Source of the DNA: VRUE01 sp963844395
Lineage (GTDB): Bacteria; Actinomycetota; Thermoleophilia; Solirubrobacterales; 70-9
Reading direction: 5' to 3'
Length of the DNA stretch: 64,000 nt
Assembly (NCBI GenBank): GCA_963844395.1
Contig: CAWJNX010000002.1
Span: 992,001-1,056,000, forward strand
The stretch's first letter is position 1. Every line of letters begins with the position of its first letter. Below the pieces are notes generated by a model. It made no database searches. It had not been told where the DNA came from and worked only from the letters and a program-made list of their open reading frames with translations. Made by a program: the position numbers and the translations under genes. Of the stretch, positions 8,851-19,240 are shown piece after piece.

Positions 8851-9838
8851 GCTGACCGATCCGTTTGAGATCGGCGGAGTCCGAATCGCCAACCGCGTCC
8901 TGCTGGCGCCGCTGGCCGGGATCGGCAACTGGTTCGTCCGCCTGCAAGCGAAACGGCACGGAGCGGGGCTCGCCGTCTCGGAGATGATCTCTAGCTTCGG
9001 GCTGCACCACCGCAACGAGCGCACCCTGCGCGAGCTGATGCGGATCCATCCCGACGAGCATCCGGTCTCGGTGCAGCTCTTCGGCCACGACGCCGAGGTG
9101 ATGCGCTCGGGCGCCGCGATCGCCGCCGAGGCGGGCGCCGACCTGATCGACATCAACATGGGCTGCCCGGTGCGCAAGGTGCGCCGGACCGGCGCCGGCG
9201 CTGAGCTGCTCAGCGACCCGGAGCTCGCCCTAGCATTGGCGCGCGGCGCCGCCGCGGGCAGCGGGCTTCCGGTCACGGTGAAGATCCGCTCCGGCCTGTG
9301 GCCCGGCGACCGCTCCGGCTTCGACCTTGCGATCCGACTCGCCGAGGAAGGTGGCGTCGCAGCGATCGGCTTCCACCCGCGCGCGGCCACCGTCGGCCAT
9401 AAGGGCAGCCCCGACTACGCCCTGACTCGCGAGCTGGTCGAGCGGGTGGACGTGCCGGTGATCGTCTCCGGTGGGCTGAGCAGCGCCGAGGCCGCGCGGC
9501 GCGCCTTCCGCGAGTCAAGCGCCGATGCGGTGATGATCGCGCGCGGCTCGCTCGGCAATCCCTGGCTGTTCGAGGAATTGACCGGTCGTCGCGCCGAGTC
9601 ACCCTCGCGCCAGGAGGTCGTCGCCGAGCTGCTCTGGACGATCGACCGCGCCGAGGAGCACCTTGGCACCGAGCGCGCCACCCGCTACCTGCGCAAGTTC
9701 TACCCCTGGTACGTGGGGGCCCTGGAAGTTCCGCAGGACGTCGCCGACGAGCTGCAGCGCAGCGCCGACCTGCCTCGCGCCAGGCAGCTGGTCGAAGCGC
9801 AAATTCCCTTGAGTGCCGCCGCCGGCCCCTCGCTATAA
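8834..9838 (+). CDS. dus: tRNA-dihydrouridine synthase (DusB-like)
   Basis: Dus enzymes reduce uridines in the tRNA D-loop using FMN. The 334-residue TIM barrel has VLLAPLAGIGN at the N-terminus and INMGCPVRKV with the catalytic Cys. It also has KIRSGLWPGD, HPRAATVGHKG (H and R contact FMN phosphate/tRNA), VIVSGGLSS and MIARGSLGNPWLF. A helical tRNA-binding C-terminal domain follows. The stop codon overlaps a TATAAT box that may belong to the greA promoter. Confidence 0.94.
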   Translation: MSATHELTDPFEIGGVRIANRVLLAPLAGIGNWFVRLQAKRHGAGLAVSEMISSFGLHHRNERTLRELMRIHPDEHPVSVQLFGHDAEVMRSGAAIAAEAGADLIDINMGCPVRKVRRTGAGAELLSDPELALALARGAAAGSGLPVTVKIRSGLWPGDRSGFDLAIRLAEEGGVAAIGFHPRAATVGHKGSPDYALTRELVERVDVPVIVSGGLSSAEAARRAFRESSADAVMIARGSLGNPWLFEELTGRRAESPSRQEVVAELLWTIDRAEEHLGTERATRYLRKFYPWYVGALEVPQDVADELQRSADLPRARQLVEAQIPLSAAAGPSL

Positions 9839-9839
9839 T
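9809..9839 (+). promoter_or_regulatory. Candidate promoter upstream of greA
   Basis: A consensus -10 TATAAT (9834-9839) is preceded by TTGAGT (9809-9814) with a 19-bp spacer. Transcription would start near 9846, about 104 bases before the greA GTG and only a few bases before the hairpin at 9852. The long spacer makes the -35 assignment uncertain. Confidence 0.5.
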
Positions 9840-9851
9840 CCCGCGACTTCG

Positions 9852-9896
9852 GCCCTGGTGCGGCGTGGCGAAAGCCATCCCACCCGGGCGTTTTTT
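9852..9896 (+). terminator. Intrinsic terminator in the greA leader
   Basis: An 18-nt 5' arm (9852-9869) and a 16-nt 3' arm (9874-9889) with minor mismatches close on a GAAA tetraloop and are followed by G and TTTTTT (9891-9896). It may end dusB transcripts. Because a promoter-like sequence lies just upstream, it could also cut greA leader transcripts to about 50 nt. A second small hairpin (GGGGG/CCCCC, about 9903-9920) follows before greA. Confidence 0.75.
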
Positions 9897-9949
9897 CCAT
9901 CTGGGGGGATAGCTCCCCCGTCCCAGCAAGCAAAGCGAGGTCAGCGAAA

Positions 9950-10429
9950 GTGACTCGGCAGGCCGTAATCACTCCGGAAGGGCTGGAGAAGCTCAAAGAG
10001 GAGATCGAGCACCTCTCGACCACCAAAAGGCGCGAGGTGGCGGAGCGGATCAAGGAAGCGCGGGAGTTCGGCGACATCTCCGAGAACGCCGAGTACGACG
10101 ACGCCAAGAACGAGCAGGCCCTGCTCGAGCAGCGGATCGCCCAACTCGAAGAGCGGCTGCGCCGCGCCACGGTGATCGACGAGAAGGACGTGGCCACCGA
10201 CGAGGTCAGCTTCGGCTCGGTCGTCCACGTCAAAGACCAGAAGACGGGCGACTCGCAGAAATTCCAGATCGTCGGCTCGACCGAGGCGAACCCGCTCGAG
10301 CACAAGCTCTCCAACGAGTCGCCGATCGGCAAAGCCCTGATCGGCCACAAGCGCAACGACGTGGTCACGGTCGAGGTGCCTCGCGGCCCGAAGAAGAAAT
10401 TCAAAATCACCAAGATCGAGTCGGCTTAG
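9950..10429 (+). CDS. greA: Transcription elongation factor GreA
   Basis: GreA enters the RNA polymerase secondary channel and stimulates cleavage of backtracked RNA. The 159-residue protein has the N-terminal coiled coil with the acidic tip GDISENAEYDDAKNEQA (Asp/Glu pair that activates cleavage) and a C-terminal FKBP-like domain ending in GHKRNDVVTVEVPRGPKKKFKITKI. Start is GTG 9950 with AGG at 9938-9940. The leader carries a promoter-terminator pair that may attenuate expression. Confidence 0.96.
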   Translation: MTRQAVITPEGLEKLKEEIEHLSTTKRREVAERIKEAREFGDISENAEYDDAKNEQALLEQRIAQLEERLRRATVIDEKDVATDEVSFGSVVHVKDQKTGDSQKFQIVGSTEANPLEHKLSNESPIGKALIGHKRNDVVTVEVPRGPKKKFKITKIESA

Positions 10430-10448
10430 TTCCGTCGTTCGCGGCGGG

Positions 10449-10592
10449 GAAGGAGTCCGGTCGCTCGTTGGGCGAATTGATGTCGCTGCCTGCGGCAGCG
10501 ACTGAGATGGTGCGCGGCTGACGCCGCGCGGGAGACAGATTGCATATCGCGGCCTTCGGCCACATTCGCCCAACGAGCGACCGGACTCCTTC
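10449..10592 (+). repeat. Family C multi-hairpin element, copy C1
   Basis: Outer arms 10449-10477 and 10564-10592 are perfectly complementary over 29 bp. They enclose three hairpins: 10482-10502 (GTCGCTGCC/GGCAGCGAC), 10512-10529 (GCGCGGC/GCCGCGC), and GGCC-TTC-GGCC at 10551-10561. The block 10536-10567, beginning CAGATTGCATATCGC, is identical over 32 nt to the reverse complement of 10751-10782 in copy C2. The order of hairpins is the same in both copies, while the outer stems differ in sequence. Confidence 0.85.
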
Positions 10593-10732
10593 ATGTCACG
10601 AGCGGGGCAACTGGAGCGCCTTTTCATGGCAGCGAGGTCGGGCCCAGCTGCCCCGTCCTGACTTCGTGCTGACGAAAGCTGCCGGTCATTGCCCGCTGGC
10701 TTAAGCGAGCTTGGATGCGTGTAGAGGACGGT

Positions 10733-10864
10733 GGCGATTCGTCCTCGCGGGAATGTGGCCGAAGGCCGCGATATGCAATCTGAGGATCGCGCGGCCGAAA
10801 GGCCGCGCTCAACCATCGTCGCTGCCCCAGGCAGCGACAGCAATTCCCGCGAGGATGAATCGCC
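10733..10864 (-). repeat. Family C multi-hairpin element, copy C2
   Basis: Outer arms 10733-10754 and 10843-10864 pair over 22 bp with one G-T wobble. On the minus strand the contents repeat those of C1: a GTCGCTGCC/GGCAGCGAC hairpin, a GATGGT-containing spacer, a GCGCGGCC/GGCCGCGC hairpin, then the 32-nt conserved block. The outer stem sequence is unrelated to that of C1 yet still self-complementary. That argues that the stem, rather than its sequence, is kept. Confidence 0.85.
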
Positions 10865-10920
10865 ATCGCTTCCCTGCTCGCCTGCGTCGGTCGCGAGGCG
10901 GCCGATAGGCTCGCGGCGCG

Positions 10921-12399
10921 ATGAGCGAGCCCGAGCCGCAAGAGCTCTCCGACGTCCTCCGCGACAGGCGCGAGAAGCTGGAGCGTCTGCGGGAGGCGGG
11001 GATCGACCCGTTCCCGCACGACTTCGCCGAACGCGAGGAGATCGCCGAGGTGCGTGCGGCGCACGAGGGGCTGGCGGCTGGGATCGAGACCGAGTCGCGA
11101 CACCGGGTCGCCGGGCGGATCGTCGCCCGCCGTGGTCATGGCAAGGCCGCCTTCCTCGACCTCCGTGACGGCAGCGGGCAGATCCAGCTGCACGCCCGCG
11201 AGGATCTGCTCGGCGCCGAGGCGTTCGAGCTGCTCGTCCACCTCGATCTCGGCGACTTCGTCGGTGTCGAGGGGACGGCGCTGGCGACCAGGCGTGGAGG
11301 CGAGCTCTCGCTGGCGATCGATCACTGGCGCCTGCTGGCGAAGAGCCTGCGGCCGCCGCCGGGCAAGTTCCACGGCCTCGAGGACGTTGAGACCCGCTAC
11401 CGGCAGCGCGAGCTCGACCTGCTCGGCAACGAGGAGAGCCGCCGCCTCTTCGCGCTGCGCGCCCACACCGTCTCGGAGGTGCGCCGCTGGCTCGACGAGC
11501 ACCGCTTCGTCGAGGTCGAGACGCCGGTGCTGCAGCCGCTCTACGGTGGCGCCCTGGCCCGCCCCTTCGTCACCCACCACAACGCGCTCGACCGCGACTT
11601 CTATCTGCGGATCGCCACCGAGCTGTATTTGAAGCGGCTCGTCGTCGGTGGCATGGACCGCGTCTACGAGCTGGGCAAGGACTTCCGCAACGAGGGCGTC
11701 TCCCACAAGCACAACCCCGAGTTCACGATGCTCGAGTGGTACGAGGCCTACGCCGACTACGGCAAGACCGCGCACGACCTGGAGCTGCTCGTCGCCGAGG
11801 TCGCCGAGCGAGTGCTGGGGACGACCAGGGTGAAGCGCGACGGCGTGACGATTGACCTGGCGCCGCCCTGGCGGCGGCTGACGCTGCGCGAGGCGATCCA
11901 GGAGCGGACCGGGATCGACATCGCCGAGCACCCGACTCGCGAGGCGCTGGCGGCGGCGATGGGCACCGAGCCCGACCCCGCGGAGGGCTGGGGCAAGCTG
12001 GTCGACGGCCTCGTCTCCAGGTCGGTCGAGCCGGAGCTGGTGCAGCCGACCTTCCTCCTCGATTACCCGGTCGAGCTCTCGCCGTTCGCCAAGGCGCACC
12101 GCTCCGAAGAGGGCTTGGTCGAGCGCTGGGAGGCCTTCGTCGGCGGGATGGAGATCGCCAACTCCTTCAGCGAGCTAAACGATCCCGACGAGCAGCGGCG
12201 GCGCTTCGAGCAGCAGGCCGACGAGCTAGCGCGGGGAGATGAGGAGGCGCAGCCCTACGACGAGCTGTTCGTCGAGGCGCTGGAGCATGGGATGCCGCCG
12301 ACCGGCGGCGTCGGTCTCGGGATCGACCGGCTGGCGATGATCCTCGGCGGGGCCCACAGCCTGCGCGAGGTCGTTCTTTTCCCTGCAATGCGGCCCTGA
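10921..12399 (+). CDS. lysS: Lysyl-tRNA synthetase, class II
   Basis: LysS charges tRNA-Lys. The 492-residue protein has an N-terminal OB-fold anticodon-binding domain (about 55-165, RIVARRGHGKAAFLDLRDGSG). A class II catalytic core follows: motif 1 (FVEVETPVLQPLYGGALARPF), motif 2 (YELGKDFRNEGVSHKHNPEFTMLEWYEAYADY) and motif 3 (GVGLGIDRLAMIL). Length is typical. No GTG/ATG alternative fits better than ATG 10921. Confidence 0.97.
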   Translation: MSEPEPQELSDVLRDRREKLERLREAGIDPFPHDFAEREEIAEVRAAHEGLAAGIETESRHRVAGRIVARRGHGKAAFLDLRDGSGQIQLHAREDLLGAEAFELLVHLDLGDFVGVEGTALATRRGGELSLAIDHWRLLAKSLRPPPGKFHGLEDVETRYRQRELDLLGNEESRRLFALRAHTVSEVRRWLDEHRFVEVETPVLQPLYGGALARPFVTHHNALDRDFYLRIATELYLKRLVVGGMDRVYELGKDFRNEGVSHKHNPEFTMLEWYEAYADYGKTAHDLELLVAEVAERVLGTTRVKRDGVTIDLAPPWRRLTLREAIQERTGIDIAEHPTREALAAAMGTEPDPAEGWGKLVDGLVSRSVEPELVQPTFLLDYPVELSPFAKAHRSEEGLVERWEAFVGGMEIANSFSELNDPDEQRRRFEQQADELARGDEEAQPYDELFVEALEHGMPPTGGVGLGIDRLAMILGGAHSLREVVLFPAMRP

Positions 12400-12581
12400 C
12401 GTGCCCTAAACGGAGGCCGAAAAGCCGCTATCAGCGGCAATCCGGGGCCCAAGGCCGGTTCGGCCGTCTCGGTATCGTGTACCAGACACATGGGCGCCTC
12501 CCGGCAGTTTCGAAGGGCGTCCACGGTACTTCCGGCCACCAACTGCGTTTGACCAAGTGAGAGGTTGAGGAAGGAAGCCCT

Positions 12582-15167
<2,586 letters not shown>

Positions 15168-15180
15168 CCCTGACCGCCTG

Positions 15181-15327
15181 GCGCGCGGGTCCTGTCGCCG
15201 GGGAGGGGGTGTCCGGGTCTTGCTGGGTTTTTCGCCAGGGGCGGTTGCGGCTCTCGCTGAGTGGGTGCGGCGAAAAAGAGGACGCCGCTGCGACCCGGAC
15301 ACCCCCTCCCCGGCGCCACCCGCGCGA
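15181..15327 (+). repeat. Family A long-hairpin element, copy A2
   Basis: Arms 15196-15219 and 15292-15315 are perfectly complementary over 24 bp, with a flanking pair GCGCGGGT (15183-15190)/ACCCGCGC (15318-15325) separated by unpaired CCTGTCG. The loop carries CTGGGTTTTTCGC (15223-15235) and GCGAAAAAGAGGACGCC (15270-15286), which form an inner TTTTTCGC/GCGAAAAA stem. The same loop motifs recur in A3 and A4 although the stems differ. It lies between clpC and the aldo/keto reductase. Confidence 0.85.
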
Positions 15328-15350
15328 GCTGCGCCTATGGTCATCACGAG

Positions 15351-16482
15351 ATGCGCGAACCGGGTCGCACGGCGATAGGCACTTGGAGCGGCGGTCGCTT
15401 TCTTCGCTTTGGGGAAGCGATTGCCGAGGAGCGGCTCGAACGGCTGCTTGCGGCCTGGCGATGGCATCGACACGGTGCTGACGGCTGATGCCTATGGGGA
15501 AGGTGAGGCGGACCGCGTGCTTGGTCGGGCGCTGGCGGGGGTGCCGCGCGACGACTACTGCCTGGTCGGCGCCGTCGGCCACGACTTTTACGAGGGCGAG
15601 CGCGACGGGCCGCGCGGCTTTCCGCGCTTCACCGATCCGCGCTTGCGCGGCGAGGCTGAGTACGCGGATTACCTGCGGATGGCCGCCGAGCGCAGCCTGG
15701 AGCGGATCGGGGCCGGTCACTTCGACCTGCTGCTCCTCCACAACCCGGACCGGATCGGCTATACGAGCGAGGCGGTCTGGGGCGGGATGGCGGCTCTGCG
15801 CGAGGAGGGGCTGACCGGGGAGATCGGAATTGCTCCCGGGCCCGCCAACGGCTTCACCCTCGACCTGATCGGCTGCCTGGAGCGCTTCGGTGAGCGGATC
15901 GATTGGGCGATGATCATCCTCAACCCGTTTGAGCCCTGGCCAGGTGAGCTCTGCCTCGAAGCGGCGGAGCGCCACGACGTCAGCCTGATCACCCGCGTCG
16001 TCGATTACGGCGGTCTCTTCTGGGGTGACCTCGAGCCTGGGATGGAGCTGGCCAGGGGAGACCATCGCGCCTTCCGCCCGCAGGGCTGGATCGAGGTGGG
16101 GCTGGAGAAGCTGGAGCGGCTGGCGCCGATCCGCGCGCGAACCGGACTGTCGGCGATGCACCTGGCCTGCCAGTGGAACCTCGCCCAGCCGGCGGTCGAG
16201 TGCGTGGTGCCGACCTTGATCCAGGAGGCCGGCGAGGAGGCGCGGCCGATCGAGGACAAGCGGGCGGAGTTGGCCGCCCTGCCGGAGGAGATCCAGCTCG
16301 GCGAGGACGACGTCGCCGAGATCCGCGCGATCGGCGACAACAGCGGCTGCATGGTGCTGAAGGGCGCCAACCCGGAGCACGAGGGGAAGGAGCGGCCCGA
16401 TCGCTGGTCGCTCGATGGCGAGCTCGCCGCGGTTGGTGAGCGCTGGGGCATCGATCCCAACCGTGATCTCGCCACGGTCTGA
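15351..16482 (+). pseudogene. Aldo/keto reductase family gene with a +1 frameshift
   Basis: ATG 15351 opens a frame encoding GRTAIGTWSGGRFLRFGEAIAEERLERLLAA, which matches aldo/keto reductase N-termini but soon meets a TGA. The rest (TADAYGEGEAD, DLLLLHNPD with the catalytic-site His, and a C-terminal region to 16482) is in the next frame. Skipping one base near 15450-15456 joins the two smoothly. The tetrad Asp and Tyr are in TADAYG, but the usual Lys (TKVG in relatives) is Ala here (GAVG). Either a real frameshift, a sequencing error or recoding is possible. With the missing Lys, normal reductase activity is doubtful. The motifs make the family call firm. Confidence 0.75.
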
Positions 16483-16521
16483 CCTTCCGGCGCACCGACA
16501 GGCCTGAAAACCGATCTCGAC

Positions 16522-16558
16522 GGGCCTGAAAGCGACCTATATGTCCGCTTTTAGGCCC
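16522..16558 (+). terminator. Terminator-like hairpin upstream of disA
   Basis: Arms 16522-16534 (GGGCCTGAAAGCG) and 16546-16558 pair at 12 of 13 positions plus one G-T. A T-run is part of the 3' arm rather than after it, so this is not a textbook terminator. It sits 43 bases after the aldo/keto reductase stop and could end that transcript. The sequence GGGCCTGAAA is preceded by a near copy at about 16500-16509. Confidence 0.5.
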
Positions 16559-16666
16559 ATCAACGGGCAATAGGTGACGGATCCGCTTGACAGCGTCCAT
16601 CCCGACCTATCCACTCGGACTTCAGCAGACCGCATTCTAGAGCGGAATTTGCCATCCTAGGTAGCG

Positions 16667-17779
16667 ATGTCGACGCTGCCCGGGGATGAGTTACACGAGC
16701 TTGCGGAACGTCAGGATCCCCGGCTGCTGAGGGCTCTTGACGTGGTCGCGCCCGGCGGCGCGCTGCGCGAGGGCATCGACAACATCGTCCACGCCCGCAC
16801 CGGCGGCCTGATCGTGGTCGGCGATCCGAGTGACATCTCGCACCTGCTGTCTGGGGGAATCAACCTCGATATCGACTACACGCCCGCGATGCTTTACCAG
16901 GTGGCGAAGATGGACGGGGCGATCGTCCTCAACCCCGAGGCGACCAAGATCGTCTGGGCGAACGTCCAGCTGATGCCCGACCCGACCATCCTCTCGGCCG
17001 AGACGGGCACCCGCCACCGCACCGCCGAGCGCGTCTCCAAACAAACCGACGCGTTGGTGATCGCGATCTCGCAGCGTCGCGACGTCGTCTCCCTCTATGT
17101 GGAGGGCGCCAAGTACATCCTGCAGGAGATCCCCGCGGTACTGGCCAAGGCCAACCAGGGGCTGGCGACGCTGGAGAAGTACCGGCAGCGGCTGGAGCAG
17201 GTCTCCTCGCGCCTCACCGTGCTCGAGTTCGAGGGCGGCGGTGTCCTCTACGACGCACTCACCGTCCTGCAGCGGGCCGAGCTGGTGACCAGGATGGCGG
17301 TCGAGGTCGAGCGCTACATCGTCGAGCTCGGCACCGAGGGACGGCTGATCGAGATGCAGCTCGAGGAGACGATGGTCGGCGTTGCCGCCGACAAAACCGC
17401 GCTGATCCGCGACTACTCGGTCGAGGATTCCGAGCAGAACCTCGCCACCGTCCTGCAGTCCCTGTCGCGCCTGCCGCACGAAGACGTGCTCGACTTCGGC
17501 CGTCTCGGCGAGCTGCTCGGCTACGACCGCAAGCTCAACACCTTGGACTTCCCAGTCGCCCCGCGCGGTTACCGCGTGATGGGCCGCATCCCACGCATCC
17601 CAAAGCTGGTCGTTCAGAAGATCATTCAGGAGTTGGGGGGCCTAGAGCAGGTGCTCTCCGCCACCGACGACGCCCTCGAGGCAGTCGACGGGGTCGGCCC
17701 GACGAGGGCCAAGGACATCCGCGAGGGACTGCGCAGGCTGCAGGAGGTCGACGTGGTCGACCGCTACTTACAGAGTTGA
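16667..17779 (+). CDS. disA: Diadenylate cyclase DisA
   Basis: DisA makes cyclic di-AMP from two ATP and scans DNA for branched structures. The 370-residue protein has the DAC domain with DGA at 83-85 and RHRTA at 116-120, both needed for catalysis. A helical linker and a C-terminal helix-hairpin-helix DNA-binding region (VDGVGPTRAKDIREGLRRL) follow. It is followed at once by carD. radA, the usual partner, is not in the window. Confidence 0.96.
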   Translation: MSTLPGDELHELAERQDPRLLRALDVVAPGGALREGIDNIVHARTGGLIVVGDPSDISHLLSGGINLDIDYTPAMLYQVAKMDGAIVLNPEATKIVWANVQLMPDPTILSAETGTRHRTAERVSKQTDALVIAISQRRDVVSLYVEGAKYILQEIPAVLAKANQGLATLEKYRQRLEQVSSRLTVLEFEGGGVLYDALTVLQRAELVTRMAVEVERYIVELGTEGRLIEMQLEETMVGVAADKTALIRDYSVEDSEQNLATVLQSLSRLPHEDVLDFGRLGELLGYDRKLNTLDFPVAPRGYRVMGRIPRIPKLVVQKIIQELGGLEQVLSATDDALEAVDGVGPTRAKDIREGLRRLQEVDVVDRYLQS

Positions 17780-17784
17780 TCCAG

Positions 17785-18381
17785 ATGACGACCGACGTCA
17801 TCGCGAACCGAAAGGAGCAAGCGATTCCCGAGCTAGACGAGGCAATCGAGATTGACCCCGAGGCGGACATCGAGTACGTCTGCGAATTCGAGGTGGAAGA
17901 CAAGGTCGTCTACCCGCACCATGGGGCTGGTCTCGTGCTGAAGAAAGAGACCCGTGAGCTGATGGGGGAGAAGCGCGAATACCTGACCATCAAGATCCTC
18001 CACAACGAACTCACGGTGATGGTTCCCTGTGAAAACGCCGGCAAGGCGGGGCTGCGCCGAGTAATCGACGAGGAGGAAATCAAGAAGGTCACAGACGTCC
18101 TCACCGACGACGTCTCGGAGATGCCGAAGAACTGGAACCGGCGCTTCAAGTACAACCGCGAGAAGATCAAGACCGGCGACGTGTTCGAGCTCGCCGAGGT
18201 GGTCCGCAACCTGGCTATCCGCGAGATGGAGAAGGGCCTCTCCACCGGCGAGAAGCAGATGTACACGCGGGCAAAGAAGATCCTCGCGTCGGAGTTCATG
18301 TACGCGCTGGATAAGGACGAGGAAGGCGCGGAGGAGTACCTCGACGGCCTGCTGGAGGAGCGCTTCGCCGTCACCGCGTAG
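17785..18381 (+). CDS. carD: CarD family transcriptional regulator
   Basis: CarD binds the RNA polymerase beta subunit and stabilises open promoter complexes. The 198-residue protein has an N-terminal Tudor-like RNAP-interaction domain (KVVYPHHGAGLVLKKETRELMGEKREYLTI) and a helical C-terminal DNA-binding domain (WNRRFKYNREKIKTGDVFELAEVVRNL, then GEKQMYTRAKKILASEF). ATG 17785 lies 6 bases after the disA stop; TTG 17776 overlapping that stop is an alternative. No clear ribosome-binding site is seen, so coupling to disA is likely. Confidence 0.95.
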   Translation: MTTDVIANRKEQAIPELDEAIEIDPEADIEYVCEFEVEDKVVYPHHGAGLVLKKETRELMGEKREYLTIKILHNELTVMVPCENAGKAGLRRVIDEEEIKKVTDVLTDDVSEMPKNWNRRFKYNREKIKTGDVFELAEVVRNLAIREMEKGLSTGEKQMYTRAKKILASEFMYALDKDEEGAEEYLDGLLEERFAVTA

Positions 18382-18397
18382 CAGCGCCGCAACGTCC

Positions 18398-19240
18398 GTC
18401 ACCGCCATCGTCGCGGCTGCCGGCTCCGGGGAGAGGCTCGGGGCCGGCGGCCCGAAGGCGTTCGTGCCGCTGGCCGGGAAGCCGCTGGTCGAGTGGTCGA
18501 TCGCGGCCTTCCGAGCCTGCGCCGCGGTTCACTCGATCGTCGTCGCCTGCCCGCCGGGGCATGGCCACGAGCTGGGCCCCGACCTCACCGTCGTCGATGG
18601 CGGGGCGACGCGCTCGCAATCGGTCTCCAATGCGCTGGCGGCGGTCGGCACCGAGTTGGTCGCGATCCACGACGCGGCGCGGCCGCTCGTGACGCCAGAG
18701 CTGGTCGAGGACGTCGTCGCCACCCTGGTTGCCGACCCCGAGGCCGACGGTGCGATCGCCGCCGTCCCGGTCACCGACACGATCAAGCAGATCGAGGGCG
18801 ACGAATCCCGGACGTCGGCCCCGACCGAGGCCGTGCGGACTGCATTCGCCACCGATAACGTGGTGAATGCAGTCTGCGTGATCGAGAAGACGCTCGATCG
18901 CGGCCAGCTGTGGGCGGCGCAGACTCCCCAGGTGTTTCGGACGGAAGTGTTGCGGCGGGCGCTCGATGCCTACCCGGCCGATGCCTCCGACCCGACCGAC
19001 GAGGCGATGCTGGTTGAGGCGGCCGGCGGCCGAGTTCTCATTCACCCCTCGTCGCCCCGAAACCTCAAGGTGACGATGCGTCTCGACCTCAGAATTGCCG
19101 AGCTGCTCCTCGCGGATCGCTCGACCTCAGTAGGCGTCCGCCGCGCTTTATTCGTTTCGGTGCTCGGACTCGGCCGGCAGACCGGCGGCGGCGCGTGCGC
19201 CGTCGCCGAGGTGCCGCACTCGTCGCCGCTCGAAGAGTAG
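18398..19240 (+). CDS. ispD: 2-C-methyl-D-erythritol 4-phosphate cytidylyltransferase, start codon not evident
   Basis: IspD adds CMP to MEP in the non-mevalonate isoprenoid pathway. The conserved CTP-binding start VTAIVAAAGSGERLGAGG is encoded from 18398, followed by PKAFVPLAGKPLVEW, IHDAARPLV, and a C-terminal SDPTDEAMLVE and LKVT. No ATG, GTG or TTG occurs in frame between the carD reading frame and 18398. The first in-frame GTG (18464) would delete the catalytic loop. Translation may begin at a rare codon, or continue from carD by a +1 shift at its stop. The C-terminus extends about 35 residues beyond the family and overlaps the convergent DUF389 gene. Confidence 0.85.
   Translation, partial: VTAIVAAAGSGERLGAGGPKAFVPLAGKPLVEWSIAAFRACAAVHSIVVACPPGHGHELGPDLTVVDGGATRSQSVSNALAAVGTELVAIHDAARPLVTPELVEDVVATLVADPEADGAIAAVPVTDTIKQIEGDESRTSAPTEAVRTAFATDNVVNAVCVIEKTLDRGQLWAAQTPQVFRTEVLRRALDAYPADASDPTDEAMLVEAAGGRVLIHPSSPRNLKVTMRLDLRIAELLLADRSTSVGVRRALFVSVLGLGRQTGGGACAVAEVPHSSPLEE

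Larger units (their letters stand above)
10430..10920. other. Gene-free greA-lysS interval holding two family C elements
   Basis: No protein is supported in these 491 bases. Copies C1 and C2 of a multi-hairpin element face each other here. Between them (10593-10732) lies another imperfect inverted repeat, 10603-10614 with 10644-10655 (11 of 12 bp). The last 56 bases before lysS have no clear promoter. The whole interval could fold into several strong hairpins and may encode an RNA. Confidence 0.7.

Noticed and set aside
10593..10728. Short open frames between the two family C elements
   Set aside because: No ribosome-binding site, no conserved residues, and the sequence is dominated by inverted repeats.
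12397..12415. Fragment GACGTGCC after lysS resembling family D
   Set aside because: Only one short half-site matches and there is no complementary arm.
12400..12581. HspR (HAIR) or CtsR operator upstream of clpC
   Set aside because: Neither CTTGAGT-N7-ACTCAAG nor a CtsR heptad repeat is present.
16483..16666. Possible small RNA gene before disA
   Set aside because: Only one hairpin is clear and no promoter-terminator pair frames a transcript.
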